Shown one piece after another: positions 47,622 to 55,578 of a DNA stretch of 64,000 nucleotides. This stretch comes from Streptomyces sp. NRRL B-1140 (lineage in GTDB: Bacteria; Actinomycetota; Actinomycetes; Streptomycetales; Streptomycetaceae). A model generated the notes under the pieces. The model saw nothing but the letters and a program-made list of their open reading frames with translations, was not told the origin of the DNA and ran no database searches. The stretch lies in assembly GCF_001280065.1 (NCBI RefSeq), contig NZ_LGEA01000099.1, positions 1 to 64,000 of the forward strand, given 5' to 3'. The translations under genes were made by a program, and so were the position numbers. Numbering within the stretch: position 1 is the first letter of the stretch; the number at the start of each line of letters is the position of its first letter.

Positions 47622-49565
47622 ATGGAGAACAACGTCCCGTCCTTATCAGCGGAACCGGCGCAATCGACGGAATGGAAAGGACCGGCACAGCCGAGAAAGT
47701 CGACGGAAGAATCAGGAACCGCGTTACGGGCGGGAGGTCCACCGACCGCGGACCCCCCTCTCGTCCTCACCACCCTCTTCGAACGGACGGTCCGCGACCA
47801 CGGCGGGGCCGTCGCCCTGGCGGACGGCGCGGAGCGCATCACTTACGACCGCCTGAACCGGCGGGCCAACCGCATGGCCCGGCACCTCCAGGACCGCGGC
47901 ATCAGGAGAGGCGACCGCGTCGGAGTGCACATGCGCCGGTCGCCCGACCTCTACGCGGTCCTCCTCGCCGTCCTCAAGGCCGGCGGCTGCGTGGTCCCGC
48001 TCGACCCCGCGTATCCCACGGAGTACCTGGCCCGCATCCTGCGGGAGGCCCGCCCGTCGCCGGTGATCTGCGACGACCCGGACGATCTGCCCCCCGAAGC
48101 CCGCGACGTCGCACTCGCCCGGGACGACCTGGTCCGAGGCGCCGAGGACCTCCCCGAGGACGACCGGGACCCCGGCACCGGCCCGGAGGACACCGCCTTC
48201 CTCATGTACACCTCCGGCTCCACCGGCCGGCCCAAGGGCGTACGGATCGCGCACCGCGGACTGGCGCGGCTCGGCCCGCACAGCGGCCCCCTCGACATCA
48301 CCCCCCAGGACGGGCTGACCCAGTCGGCCGCGTTCTCGTTCGCCGCCTCGACCATCGAGATCTGGCTCGCCTTCCTGCACGGCGCCACCCTGCTGCCGAT
48401 GCCCCCCGGACTCCCCTCGCTGCCGGTCCTGCGCGAGGCCGTCGAGGAACGCGGCGCGACCGTGCTCAGCCTCCCCTGCGGCCTGTTCAACGCCCTGGTC
48501 GACCAGGAACCGGAGTGCCTGCGCTCGGTGCGGATCGTGCTGCTCAGCGGCGACTTCCCCTCTCCCGACCACCTGCGCCGGGCCCTGGCGCACACCGACG
48601 CGGTCGTCTACAACGGCTACGGCTGCACCGAGAACTCCTCCATCACCGCCCTGCACCCGCTGACCTCGCCCGAGGACGTCGACGGCGCGGGCGTCGTCCC
48701 GATCGGCCGCCCGCTGCCGACGGTCACGCTGGAGGTGTACGACTCGTCGCTGCGCCCCTGCGACACCGACGAGGTGGGCGAACTCTGCGTGGGCGGCACG
48801 GGCGTGGCCCTCGGGTACGCCGACCAGCCGGAGTTGACCGCCCAGAAGTTCTGCCAGGACCCGGACGGCGACGGGCTGCTCTACCGCACCGGCGACCTCG
48901 CCCGACGGAACAAGAACGGCGACATCGTGCTGGTCGGGCGGTCCGACAGCATGGTGAAGATCCGCGGGTTCCGGGTGGAGACCAGCGCCGTCACGCTGGC
49001 GATGCGCGCCCTCGACGGGATCGCGGACGCCGCCGTGAAGGCGTTCGAGGACGACGACACCCGCGAGAAGCACCTCGTGGCCTTCTACACCACCCGCGAC
49101 GGCCGCCCCGCCGACCCCGCGGACCTGGTCCGGCGGCTCTCCGCGGCCGTGCCCTCGCACATGGTCCCGTCCGCGTTCCGGCACCTGGAGAAAATGCCGA
49201 CGAACGTCAACGGGAAGATCGACCGCACCGCCCTCACCGTGGAATCCCGGAACGACGAGAAAAGCCGGAACAACCGGAACGAGAAATCCAAGAAAGGCGA
49301 GAAGACCATGCAGAACCCCCTCGAGGCTGTCGTCCTCCAGTCCTGGATCGAGATCTCCGGAATGGACGACTTCTCGACCACCGACTCCTTCCTGGGACAC
49401 GGCGGGAACTCCCTCCACTTCGTGCAGCTGGCCTCCCGCCTCCAGAAGATATTCGGGATCGAGATCACCACCGAGTCGGTCTTCCGGCACGGCACGGTCG
49501 AGCAGCTGGCGCGCTTCATCGAGGAGTCCCGCGCCCAGGCCACCACCGCTTCGTCGCACGGCTGA
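47622..49565 (+). CDS. NRPS loading protein A-T, anthranilate-type
   Basis: The 647-residue protein has an adenylation domain (about 45-545) and a carrier domain (about 563-640) and no condensation domain. A-domain motifs are YTSGSTGRPKG (196-206), NGYGCTE, YRTGDLARRNKNGDIVLVGR and the catalytic Lys532 in NVNGKIDR; the carrier serine is Ser597 in GHGGNSLHF. At the position that normally holds the amino-anchoring Asp (FDxS), the sequence is FAAS with Ala241. That is expected for a substrate without an alpha-amino group, such as anthranilate. It would load an anthranilate unit as in TomA-type PBD synthetases. Codon 8 is TTA (47643-47645), the rare bldA codon. AGAGGAG precedes ATG 47622. Confidence 0.9.
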   Translation: MENNVPSLSAEPAQSTEWKGPAQPRKSTEESGTALRAGGPPTADPPLVLTTLFERTVRDHGGAVALADGAERITYDRLNRRANRMARHLQDRGIRRGDRVGVHMRRSPDLYAVLLAVLKAGGCVVPLDPAYPTEYLARILREARPSPVICDDPDDLPPEARDVALARDDLVRGAEDLPEDDRDPGTGPEDTAFLMYTSGSTGRPKGVRIAHRGLARLGPHSGPLDITPQDGLTQSAAFSFAASTIEIWLAFLHGATLLPMPPGLPSLPVLREAVEERGATVLSLPCGLFNALVDQEPECLRSVRIVLLSGDFPSPDHLRRALAHTDAVVYNGYGCTENSSITALHPLTSPEDVDGAGVVPIGRPLPTVTLEVYDSSLRPCDTDEVGELCVGGTGVALGYADQPELTAQKFCQDPDGDGLLYRTGDLARRNKNGDIVLVGRSDSMVKIRGFRVETSAVTLAMRALDGIADAAVKAFEDDDTREKHLVAFYTTRDGRPADPADLVRRLSAAVPSHMVPSAFRHLEKMPTNVNGKIDRTALTVESRNDEKSRNNRNEKSKKGEKTMQNPLEAVVLQSWIEISGMDDFSTTDSFLGHGGNSLHFVQLASRLQKIFGIEITTESVFRHGTVEQLARFIEESRAQATTASSHG

Positions 49566-49635
49566 CGAAGTGCCCGACAGCGACCGGCACGCGCGCCGCG
49601 CCGGTCGCCCGATGTCCGCGGAGGGTGGCGAACCC

Positions 49636-52600
49636 GTGAACAACCCTTTGACCTCGGCAATTCTGGACCTGGCACGGAGAACGCTCCGGTCCCCCGGCCT
49701 CGGACCGGACGAGGCCTTCTCCGACCACTGTCACGACCCCGCGCTGCTGGACGAACTGGGCGCCGTGCTGCGGGCCGTATTCGCCGTCGACCCGCCGGCC
49801 GGGCAACGATTGGGCGCTCAGAGCGCGGCGGCCATGGCCGAGCGGCTCGCTCGGGGCCGGTCCGGCTCCGCCGGGCAGGAGGTGACGGCCGGGTCCGCGC
49901 CGCGCACCGGCGGTACGACGGAGGCCTCGTTCGGCCAGAGCGGCATCTGGCTCATCGACCAGTACCTGCCGACCCCGCAGGCGTACAACGGGCCGTTCCT
50001 GGCGCGGCTGCCGTATCGGCTCGACGGGGAACGGCTGCGCCGGGCCGTCGCCGGGGTGCTGCGGCGGCAGGAAGTGCTGCGCACCACCTACGCATTGCGC
50101 GACGCCCGGCTCCTCCAGGTCGTCTCCGACGACGACACGGCCTTCCACTACGGCGTCGAGCACTACGGCGACGACAAGGAACTCGACGCGCTCGCCCAGC
50201 GCGTGGCGAACACCCGCTTCGACCTGGAGCACGGGCCCGTGGTCTCGGTGACCTGCGCGCTCGGTCGGGGCGAGGAGAGCGCGATCGTCTGCAACATCCA
50301 CCACATCGCCTCCGACGCCGCCTCGGCCGGGATCTTCCTGCGCGAACTCCTCGACGCCTACGACCGCACCGGGCGGGGCCTGCCGGTGGAGGCCGTGCCG
50401 GGACGCCCGCAGTACGCCGACTTCGCGCACTGGCACCGCACGCACCTCACGCCCGAGCGGACCACACGGCTGCTCGACGAGTGGGCCGAACGGCTCGCCG
50501 GAGACCTGCCGGTGCTCGCCCTGCCCTCCGACCGGCCGCGGCCCGCCGCGCAGGAACACCGTGGCGGCACCGTCCCGTTGCGCGTCCCGGCCGAGGTGAG
50601 CGAGAAGCTGGAGCGGCTCGCGGAGCGCGAGGGCGTCACGCTGTTCATGGCGCTGCTCGCGGTGTACGGCACGTTCCTCGCCAAGCTGTCCGGGCAGGAA
50701 CGGGTCCTCGTCGGCTCGCCCGTCTCCCTGCGGGACGACCCGCAGACCAAGGACCTCGTCGGCTACTTCGTGAACATGGTCGTGCTGCGCCAGGACATCA
50801 CGGGCGCGATGACCGTGCGCGAGGTGCTGGGGCGGGCGCGGGAGGAAGTGGCCGACGCCCTGCGGCTGAAGTGGGCCCCCTTCGACAAGGTCGTCGAGCG
50901 GCTGCGGCCCGACCGCACCGGAGGGCACACGCCGGTCGTCCAGACGATGCTCGTCCTGACCGATCCCGGCTCCGCCCAGGTCACCCACGGTGGCCAGCCG
51001 CTGACGATCCGGCGGGACATGGCGCACGGCGCGAAGTACGACCTGTCGGTGGTGTTCGCCCGCGAGCCGGACGGGCTGCACGGCACCCTGGAGTACGACG
51101 CGCACCTCTTCGACGAGGCGACGGCGCGGAGCATGGGCGAACGGCTGGGCCGGCTGCTGGCTCGGTTCGCCGGGGCCGCCCCGGACACCCCGGTCCGCGA
51201 CCTCGGCCTGCTCACCGCCGACGAGGAGCGGGAGGTGCTGGCGCACGACGACCGTGTGGACCGCTCGGCGCCCCCGTTGCCGGTGGCCGAGCTGTTCGAG
51301 CGGCAAGCGGCGGCCACCCCGGACGCCGTGGCCGTGACCGACGGCGGCCGCGAGTGGACGTACCGGGAACTCGACGAGCGCGCCGGACGGCTCGCTCGGG
51401 TCCTGCGCGAGGAGGGGGCGGCGGCCGGGCGCCGGGTGGCCATCGCCCTTCCCCGCTCGTTCGACATGGTCGCCGGGCTGCTCGCCGTGGTGAAGTCCGG
51501 GGCGTCCTACGTCCCGCTGGACCCCTCGCACCCGCCGGAGCGGGTGGCGTACGTCCTGGACGACGCCGAGGCCCTCCTCGTCCTCACCGACAGCACCACG
51601 GGAGCACAACTCCCGCCCGGGACACCACTGCTGGAGATCGACCGGCAGGCGCACCGGATCGCCGCGGCCGCCCCCGGACCGCTCGGCCCGACCCGGACGC
51701 CCGACGACGAGATCTACGTCATCCACACCTCCGGCTCGACCGGCGCCCCCAAGGGCGTCGTCATCCGGGACCGCACGATCGGCAATCTCGTCGCCGCCCA
51801 GCACCGGGTCTCCCCGTGCGGGGCGACGGGCACCACCCTCCAGTACATGACGCTCTCCTTCGACGTCTCCGTGATGGAGATCCTGGGGACGCTCTGCGTC
51901 GGCGGGACACTCGCCCTCATTCCCGGCGAACTCCAGAAGGACCTCCACCGGCTGGCCGCGTTCGTCGCCGAGCACGACGTCACCCGCCTGTACCTGCCGT
52001 ACATCGCGCTCCAGCGGTTCGCGGCGCTCGCCGTCGCGGAGGACCTGCGCTGCGACGCGCTGCGCGAGGTGACCTCGGTGGGCGAGGCGCTGGTCGTCTC
52101 CCCGCAGATCCGGGAGTTCTTCGCCCGGCACCCCCGGGCCCGGCTGCTCAACATGTACGGCCCGTCCGAGACCCACCTCGCCACCTGGCACGAGCTGTCC
52201 GGCGACCCTGCCGACTGGCCGGAGGCGCCGCCGATCGGGCGGGCGGTCGACGGGATGCGGCTGCGCGTCCTCGGCCCGGACCGCGAACTCCTCCCGCCGG
52301 GCGTCACCGGCGAGCTGTACATCGGCGGCCCGTATCTGTCGCCGGGCTACCGGGGCCGCCCCGAGGAGACGGCACGCCGCTTCCTCCCCGATCCCTACGG
52401 CGGCGAGGGTGAGCTGCTCTACCGCACCGGGGACCTCGTCCGGTGGAACGCGCGCGGCGACCTGGAGTACCTGGGCCGCGCCGACGACCAGATCAAGATC
52501 CGCGGCTACCGCGTGGAGCCCAGCGAGGTCGAGGCCGCTCTCGACGCCCTCGACGGAGTGCGGGACTCGGCGGTGGTCGCCGTGGACTTCGGGCCCGGCG

Positions 52601-54276
52601 ACCGGCGCCTGGTGGCCGCCGTCACGGGCGACGGCGCCGGCGACACCGTACGGCTGCGGGCCGCGCTGGCCCAGCGGCTGCCGGAGTACCTGGTGCCCGC
52701 GCACCTCGTCCGGCTGGACCGGCTTCCGACCACGCCGAGCGGGAAGATCGACCGGGGCGGGCTGGCCGGGCGGCTCGCCGGACAGGTGCGCGACCGGGGC
52801 GCGGACGAGGGCCAGGGGGCGGCGGAGCCGCCGCGGACCGCGACCGAACGCGCCGTCGCCGAGGCGTGGGCGGACGTCCTCGGCGGCGGTGTCCCCGGGC
52901 GCGAGGGCGACTTCTTCACGCTCGGCGGCAACAGCATCATCGCCACCGAACTCGTCTACCGGCTGCGGACCTTGTTCGACGTCGACATCCCGCTGCGGAC
53001 CCTGTTCGACAACCCCACGGTCGCCGGGATGGCCGCGCGGATCGACGAGGGGCGGGCGGGCGGCACCACCGCGTTCACGGAGCCGGCGGCCGACCTGCGT
53101 GCCGACGTGACCCTGCCGGACACCGTCCGGCCCGGCGACCGCACACCGGTCCCGCCGGACGCCGCGACCCGGTTCCTGCTGACCGGCGCGACCGGCTTCC
53201 TCGGCTGCTGGCTGCTGCGGGAGCTGGCGGCCGTCCCCGGACACACCGTCACCTGCCTGGTGCGCGCCGACGACGCGGACGCCGCCCTGGCCCGGCTGCA
53301 CGCCACGGCCGGCCGGTACGGCATCGCCGGTGACATCGCCTGGGACCGGGTGCGTGCCGTCGCCGGCGACCTCACCCGGACCCGGATGGGCCTGTCCGAC
53401 GCGGACCACGCCGAGCTGGCCGAGTCCGTCGAGGCGGTCCACCACGCGGCGGCGCACATCAACTTCGTGCTGCCGTACGCCTCGGTGAAGCCGGCCAACG
53501 TCGACGGGCTGCGCTCGGTGCTGGAGTTCGCCGCCACGGGACGGCTCAAGCACGTGCACCACATGTCGACCGTCGCGGTGTTCGCCCCCGGCCGCGAGGG
53601 CGGGCCGATCACCGAGGAGGCGGTGCCCGACACGTGCGAGGGGCTGGGCATCGGCTACACGCAGAGCAAGTGGGTCGCCGAGGGCGTCGCCCGGCTGGCC
53701 CGCGAGCGTGGGATGCCGGTGACCGTCTACCGCATGGGCCGGATCTCCGGCGACAGCGTCACCGGCGCCTGCCAGAGCGACGACTTCCTGTGGCGCCAGA
53801 TCAAGAGCTTCATCGAGCTCGGTTCCGCCCCGCCCGCCGAGGAGCTGACCACCGACCTGCTGCCGGTGGACTTCGTCGCCCGGGCCGTTCTCGCCCTCTC
53901 CCGCGAGCCGTCCGCCGACGGCGCCACGTACCACCTGTTCCACCCGCGCGGCTCCGACTTCACGCCCGTGCACGCCGCCGTCCGCGACTGCGGCCACCCG
54001 CTGGACACGGTGCCCGCAGAGGAGTGGCTGACCCGCCTGGAGGAGTCGGCCCGCCGCCCCGGGGGCAACGCCCTCGCCGCGGCCGTGCCGCTTTTCCGGG
54101 AGGGCGCGCTGGAGCTCGGCGAGAACACCTACGGCAACGAGCGGACCACCCGGCTCCTCGACCGGCTCGGGCTGCGCTGGCCCGACATCGACCGCCGCTC
54201 CCTGGCCCGCATGATCCGCTGGTTCGAGGCGGCCGGTGAGCTTCAGGGCCGGTCCCCCGCGCGGCAGAGCGCGTAG
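49636..54276 (+). CDS. NRPS C-A-T-reductase, PBD dipeptide assembly and release
   Basis: This encodes 1546 residues from GTG 49636 (GGAGG 11 bases upstream; GTG 49570 is an in-frame alternative). A carrier-like stretch (1-75) lacks the phosphopantetheine serine. Condensation domain: about 95-530, with HHIASDA at 222-228. Adenylation: about 548-1048, with TSGSTGAPKG, FDVS (Asp743 present, so an alpha-amino acid), TGDLVRWNARG and Lys1037. Carrier: Ser1100 in LGGNSII. Thioester reductase: about 1175-1546, with GATGFLG (1184-1190), Ser1311/Thr1312, Tyr1341 and Lys1345. It would join anthranilate to the alkyl-proline unit and release the aldehyde with NAD(P)H, which cyclises to the PBD imine. Confidence 0.92.
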   Translation: MNNPLTSAILDLARRTLRSPGLGPDEAFSDHCHDPALLDELGAVLRAVFAVDPPAGQRLGAQSAAAMAERLARGRSGSAGQEVTAGSAPRTGGTTEASFGQSGIWLIDQYLPTPQAYNGPFLARLPYRLDGERLRRAVAGVLRRQEVLRTTYALRDARLLQVVSDDDTAFHYGVEHYGDDKELDALAQRVANTRFDLEHGPVVSVTCALGRGEESAIVCNIHHIASDAASAGIFLRELLDAYDRTGRGLPVEAVPGRPQYADFAHWHRTHLTPERTTRLLDEWAERLAGDLPVLALPSDRPRPAAQEHRGGTVPLRVPAEVSEKLERLAEREGVTLFMALLAVYGTFLAKLSGQERVLVGSPVSLRDDPQTKDLVGYFVNMVVLRQDITGAMTVREVLGRAREEVADALRLKWAPFDKVVERLRPDRTGGHTPVVQTMLVLTDPGSAQVTHGGQPLTIRRDMAHGAKYDLSVVFAREPDGLHGTLEYDAHLFDEATARSMGERLGRLLARFAGAAPDTPVRDLGLLTADEEREVLAHDDRVDRSAPPLPVAELFERQAAATPDAVAVTDGGREWTYRELDERAGRLARVLREEGAAAGRRVAIALPRSFDMVAGLLAVVKSGASYVPLDPSHPPERVAYVLDDAEALLVLTDSTTGAQLPPGTPLLEIDRQAHRIAAAAPGPLGPTRTPDDEIYVIHTSGSTGAPKGVVIRDRTIGNLVAAQHRVSPCGATGTTLQYMTLSFDVSVMEILGTLCVGGTLALIPGELQKDLHRLAAFVAEHDVTRLYLPYIALQRFAALAVAEDLRCDALREVTSVGEALVVSPQIREFFARHPRARLLNMYGPSETHLATWHELSGDPADWPEAPPIGRAVDGMRLRVLGPDRELLPPGVTGELYIGGPYLSPGYRGRPEETARRFLPDPYGGEGELLYRTGDLVRWNARGDLEYLGRADDQIKIRGYRVEPSEVEAALDALDGVRDSAVVAVDFGPGDRRLVAAVTGDGAGDTVRLRAALAQRLPEYLVPAHLVRLDRLPTTPSGKIDRGGLAGRLAGQVRDRGADEGQGAAEPPRTATERAVAEAWADVLGGGVPGREGDFFTLGGNSIIATELVYRLRTLFDVDIPLRTLFDNPTVAGMAARIDEGRAGGTTAFTEPAADLRADVTLPDTVRPGDRTPVPPDAATRFLLTGATGFLGCWLLRELAAVPGHTVTCLVRADDADAALARLHATAGRYGIAGDIAWDRVRAVAGDLTRTRMGLSDADHAELAESVEAVHHAAAHINFVLPYASVKPANVDGLRSVLEFAATGRLKHVHHMSTVAVFAPGREGGPITEEAVPDTCEGLGIGYTQSKWVAEGVARLARERGMPVTVYRMGRISGDSVTGACQSDDFLWRQIKSFIELGSAPPAEELTTDLLPVDFVARAVLALSREPSADGATYHLFHPRGSDFTPVHAAVRDCGHPLDTVPAEEWLTRLEESARRPGGNALAAAVPLFREGALELGENTYGNERTTRLLDRLGLRWPDIDRRSLARMIRWFEAAGELQGRSPARQSA

Positions 54277-54360
54277 AGCGGGCCGCCCAGCGGCTCCCCC
54301 CACCCAGACATCCGCAGGCGGCCACCCCCACGGGACCGTCTCCGAAAGAAGGCCGACAGC

Positions 54361-55578
54361 ATGTCTCGATACCCCTTTCCGGGCGCCGGACACGACCCGT
54401 TGATCACCTCGATGGTGGCCGGACTCCCCGCCCGCCAGCAGCCCCGCTGGCCCGACCGTTCCCTCCTGGCCCCGGTGCACGACCGACTGGCCCGCGAGTC
54501 CCCGCTGGTGTCGTACGCGAGCGTCCGCGAGCTGCGCGGGCTCCTCGCGCGGGCCGCGGAGGGCGAGTTCTGCCTCATCCAGGCCGGCGACTGCGTGGAG
54601 CTGACCACCGAGTGCGAGCCATGTGACGTCGAACGCAAGGTGGAGATGCTCGACGTTCTCGGTGACGTCATGCGCACCGGCTCCGGGCTGCCCGTCGTAC
54701 GCGTCGGGCGGATGGCCGGGCAGTTCGCCAAGCCCCGCTCCGACGACTGGGAGACCGTGCCCGGGGGACGGCTCCCGGTGTTCCGGGGCCCCGTCGTCAA
54801 CGCGCCGGACGCCTGTGGGGAGGCCCGCACCCCCGACCCGTCCCGCGTCGTCGCCGGGCTGGAGGCCGCCCGCTGCGCCGTGACCGCCCTCGACCGGCTC
54901 GGACGCGGTGAGGGCGCCGCTCCCGAGGACCGGGTGTGGACCAGCCACGAGGCGCTCCTGCTCGACTACGAACTCCCCCAGGTACGGCGGCACGCGGACG
55001 GCGGCAGCTACCTGGCGTCCACGCACTGGCCGTGGATCGGCGAGCGCACCCGGCAGGCCGACTTCGCGCACGTGCGGCTGATGGCCGAGCTGGACAACCC
55101 GGTGGCCTGCAAGATCGGGCCCGAGGCGACGGTCGACGAGGTGCTGGATCTGTGCGCGGTGCTCGACCCGCACCGCACCCCGGGCCGCCTCACCCTCATC
55201 GCCCGGTTCGGTGCGGGCCGGGTCGCCGGGCTGGCCCCGCTGGTGCGGGCGGTCCGGCAGGCCGGGCATCCGGTGCTGTGGATGTGCGACCCGATGCACG
55301 GCAACACCGTCAAGACGCCCGACGGGCTCAAGACGCGCCGCCTCGACGCGATCATGTCCGAGATCCGGCAGTGCGTGGACCTCCTGGCGGAGAACTCCGA
55401 GCGGTGCGCGGGCCTGCACCTGGAGGCCTCCCCCGACGACATCTCCGAGTGCGAGGGCGCGGGCTGCGTCCCGGTGCGCGGGCCGGGTTACCGCAGCCTG
55501 TGCGACCCCCGGCTCAGCCTCGTCCAGGCCGTCGCGGCCGCCGCGCACTGGCGGCTGCCGGTGGGGGTGGCGGCATGA
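54361..55578 (+). CDS. Class II DAHP synthase (PhzC-like)
   Basis: This encodes 405 residues, a plant-type (class II) 3-deoxy-D-arabino-heptulosonate-7-phosphate synthase. Landmarks include CLIQAGDCVELTTECEP, VVRVGRMAGQFAKPRS, WTSHEALLLDYE, HWPWIGERTRQ, WMCDPMHGNTVKT and a final region HLEASPDDISEC. It condenses phosphoenolpyruvate and erythrose-4-phosphate, pulling carbon into the shikimate pathway. Its position between the NRPS and PhzE-like genes suggests a pathway-dedicated, perhaps feedback-insensitive copy that boosts chorismate for anthranilate. It starts at ATG 54361 with AAAGAAGG upstream and overlaps the next gene by 4 bp (ATGA). Confidence 0.92.
   Translation: MSRYPFPGAGHDPLITSMVAGLPARQQPRWPDRSLLAPVHDRLARESPLVSYASVRELRGLLARAAEGEFCLIQAGDCVELTTECEPCDVERKVEMLDVLGDVMRTGSGLPVVRVGRMAGQFAKPRSDDWETVPGGRLPVFRGPVVNAPDACGEARTPDPSRVVAGLEAARCAVTALDRLGRGEGAAPEDRVWTSHEALLLDYELPQVRRHADGGSYLASTHWPWIGERTRQADFAHVRLMAELDNPVACKIGPEATVDEVLDLCAVLDPHRTPGRLTLIARFGAGRVAGLAPLVRAVRQAGHPVLWMCDPMHGNTVKTPDGLKTRRLDAIMSEIRQCVDLLAENSERCAGLHLEASPDDISECEGAGCVPVRGPGYRSLCDPRLSLVQAVAAAAHWRLPVGVAA

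Noticed and set aside
47464..47856. A small plus-strand frame in the promoter region before the NRPS gene
   Set aside because: It overlaps the operator and the NRPS start, has no ribosome binding site and reads as low-complexity Arg/Ser sequence.
49516..55548. A 2010-residue open frame on the minus strand opposite the NRPS genes
   Set aside because: It has no domain, is Arg/Gly/Pro/Val low-complexity, and mirrors the third codon positions of the plus-strand genes; it is a high-GC shadow frame.
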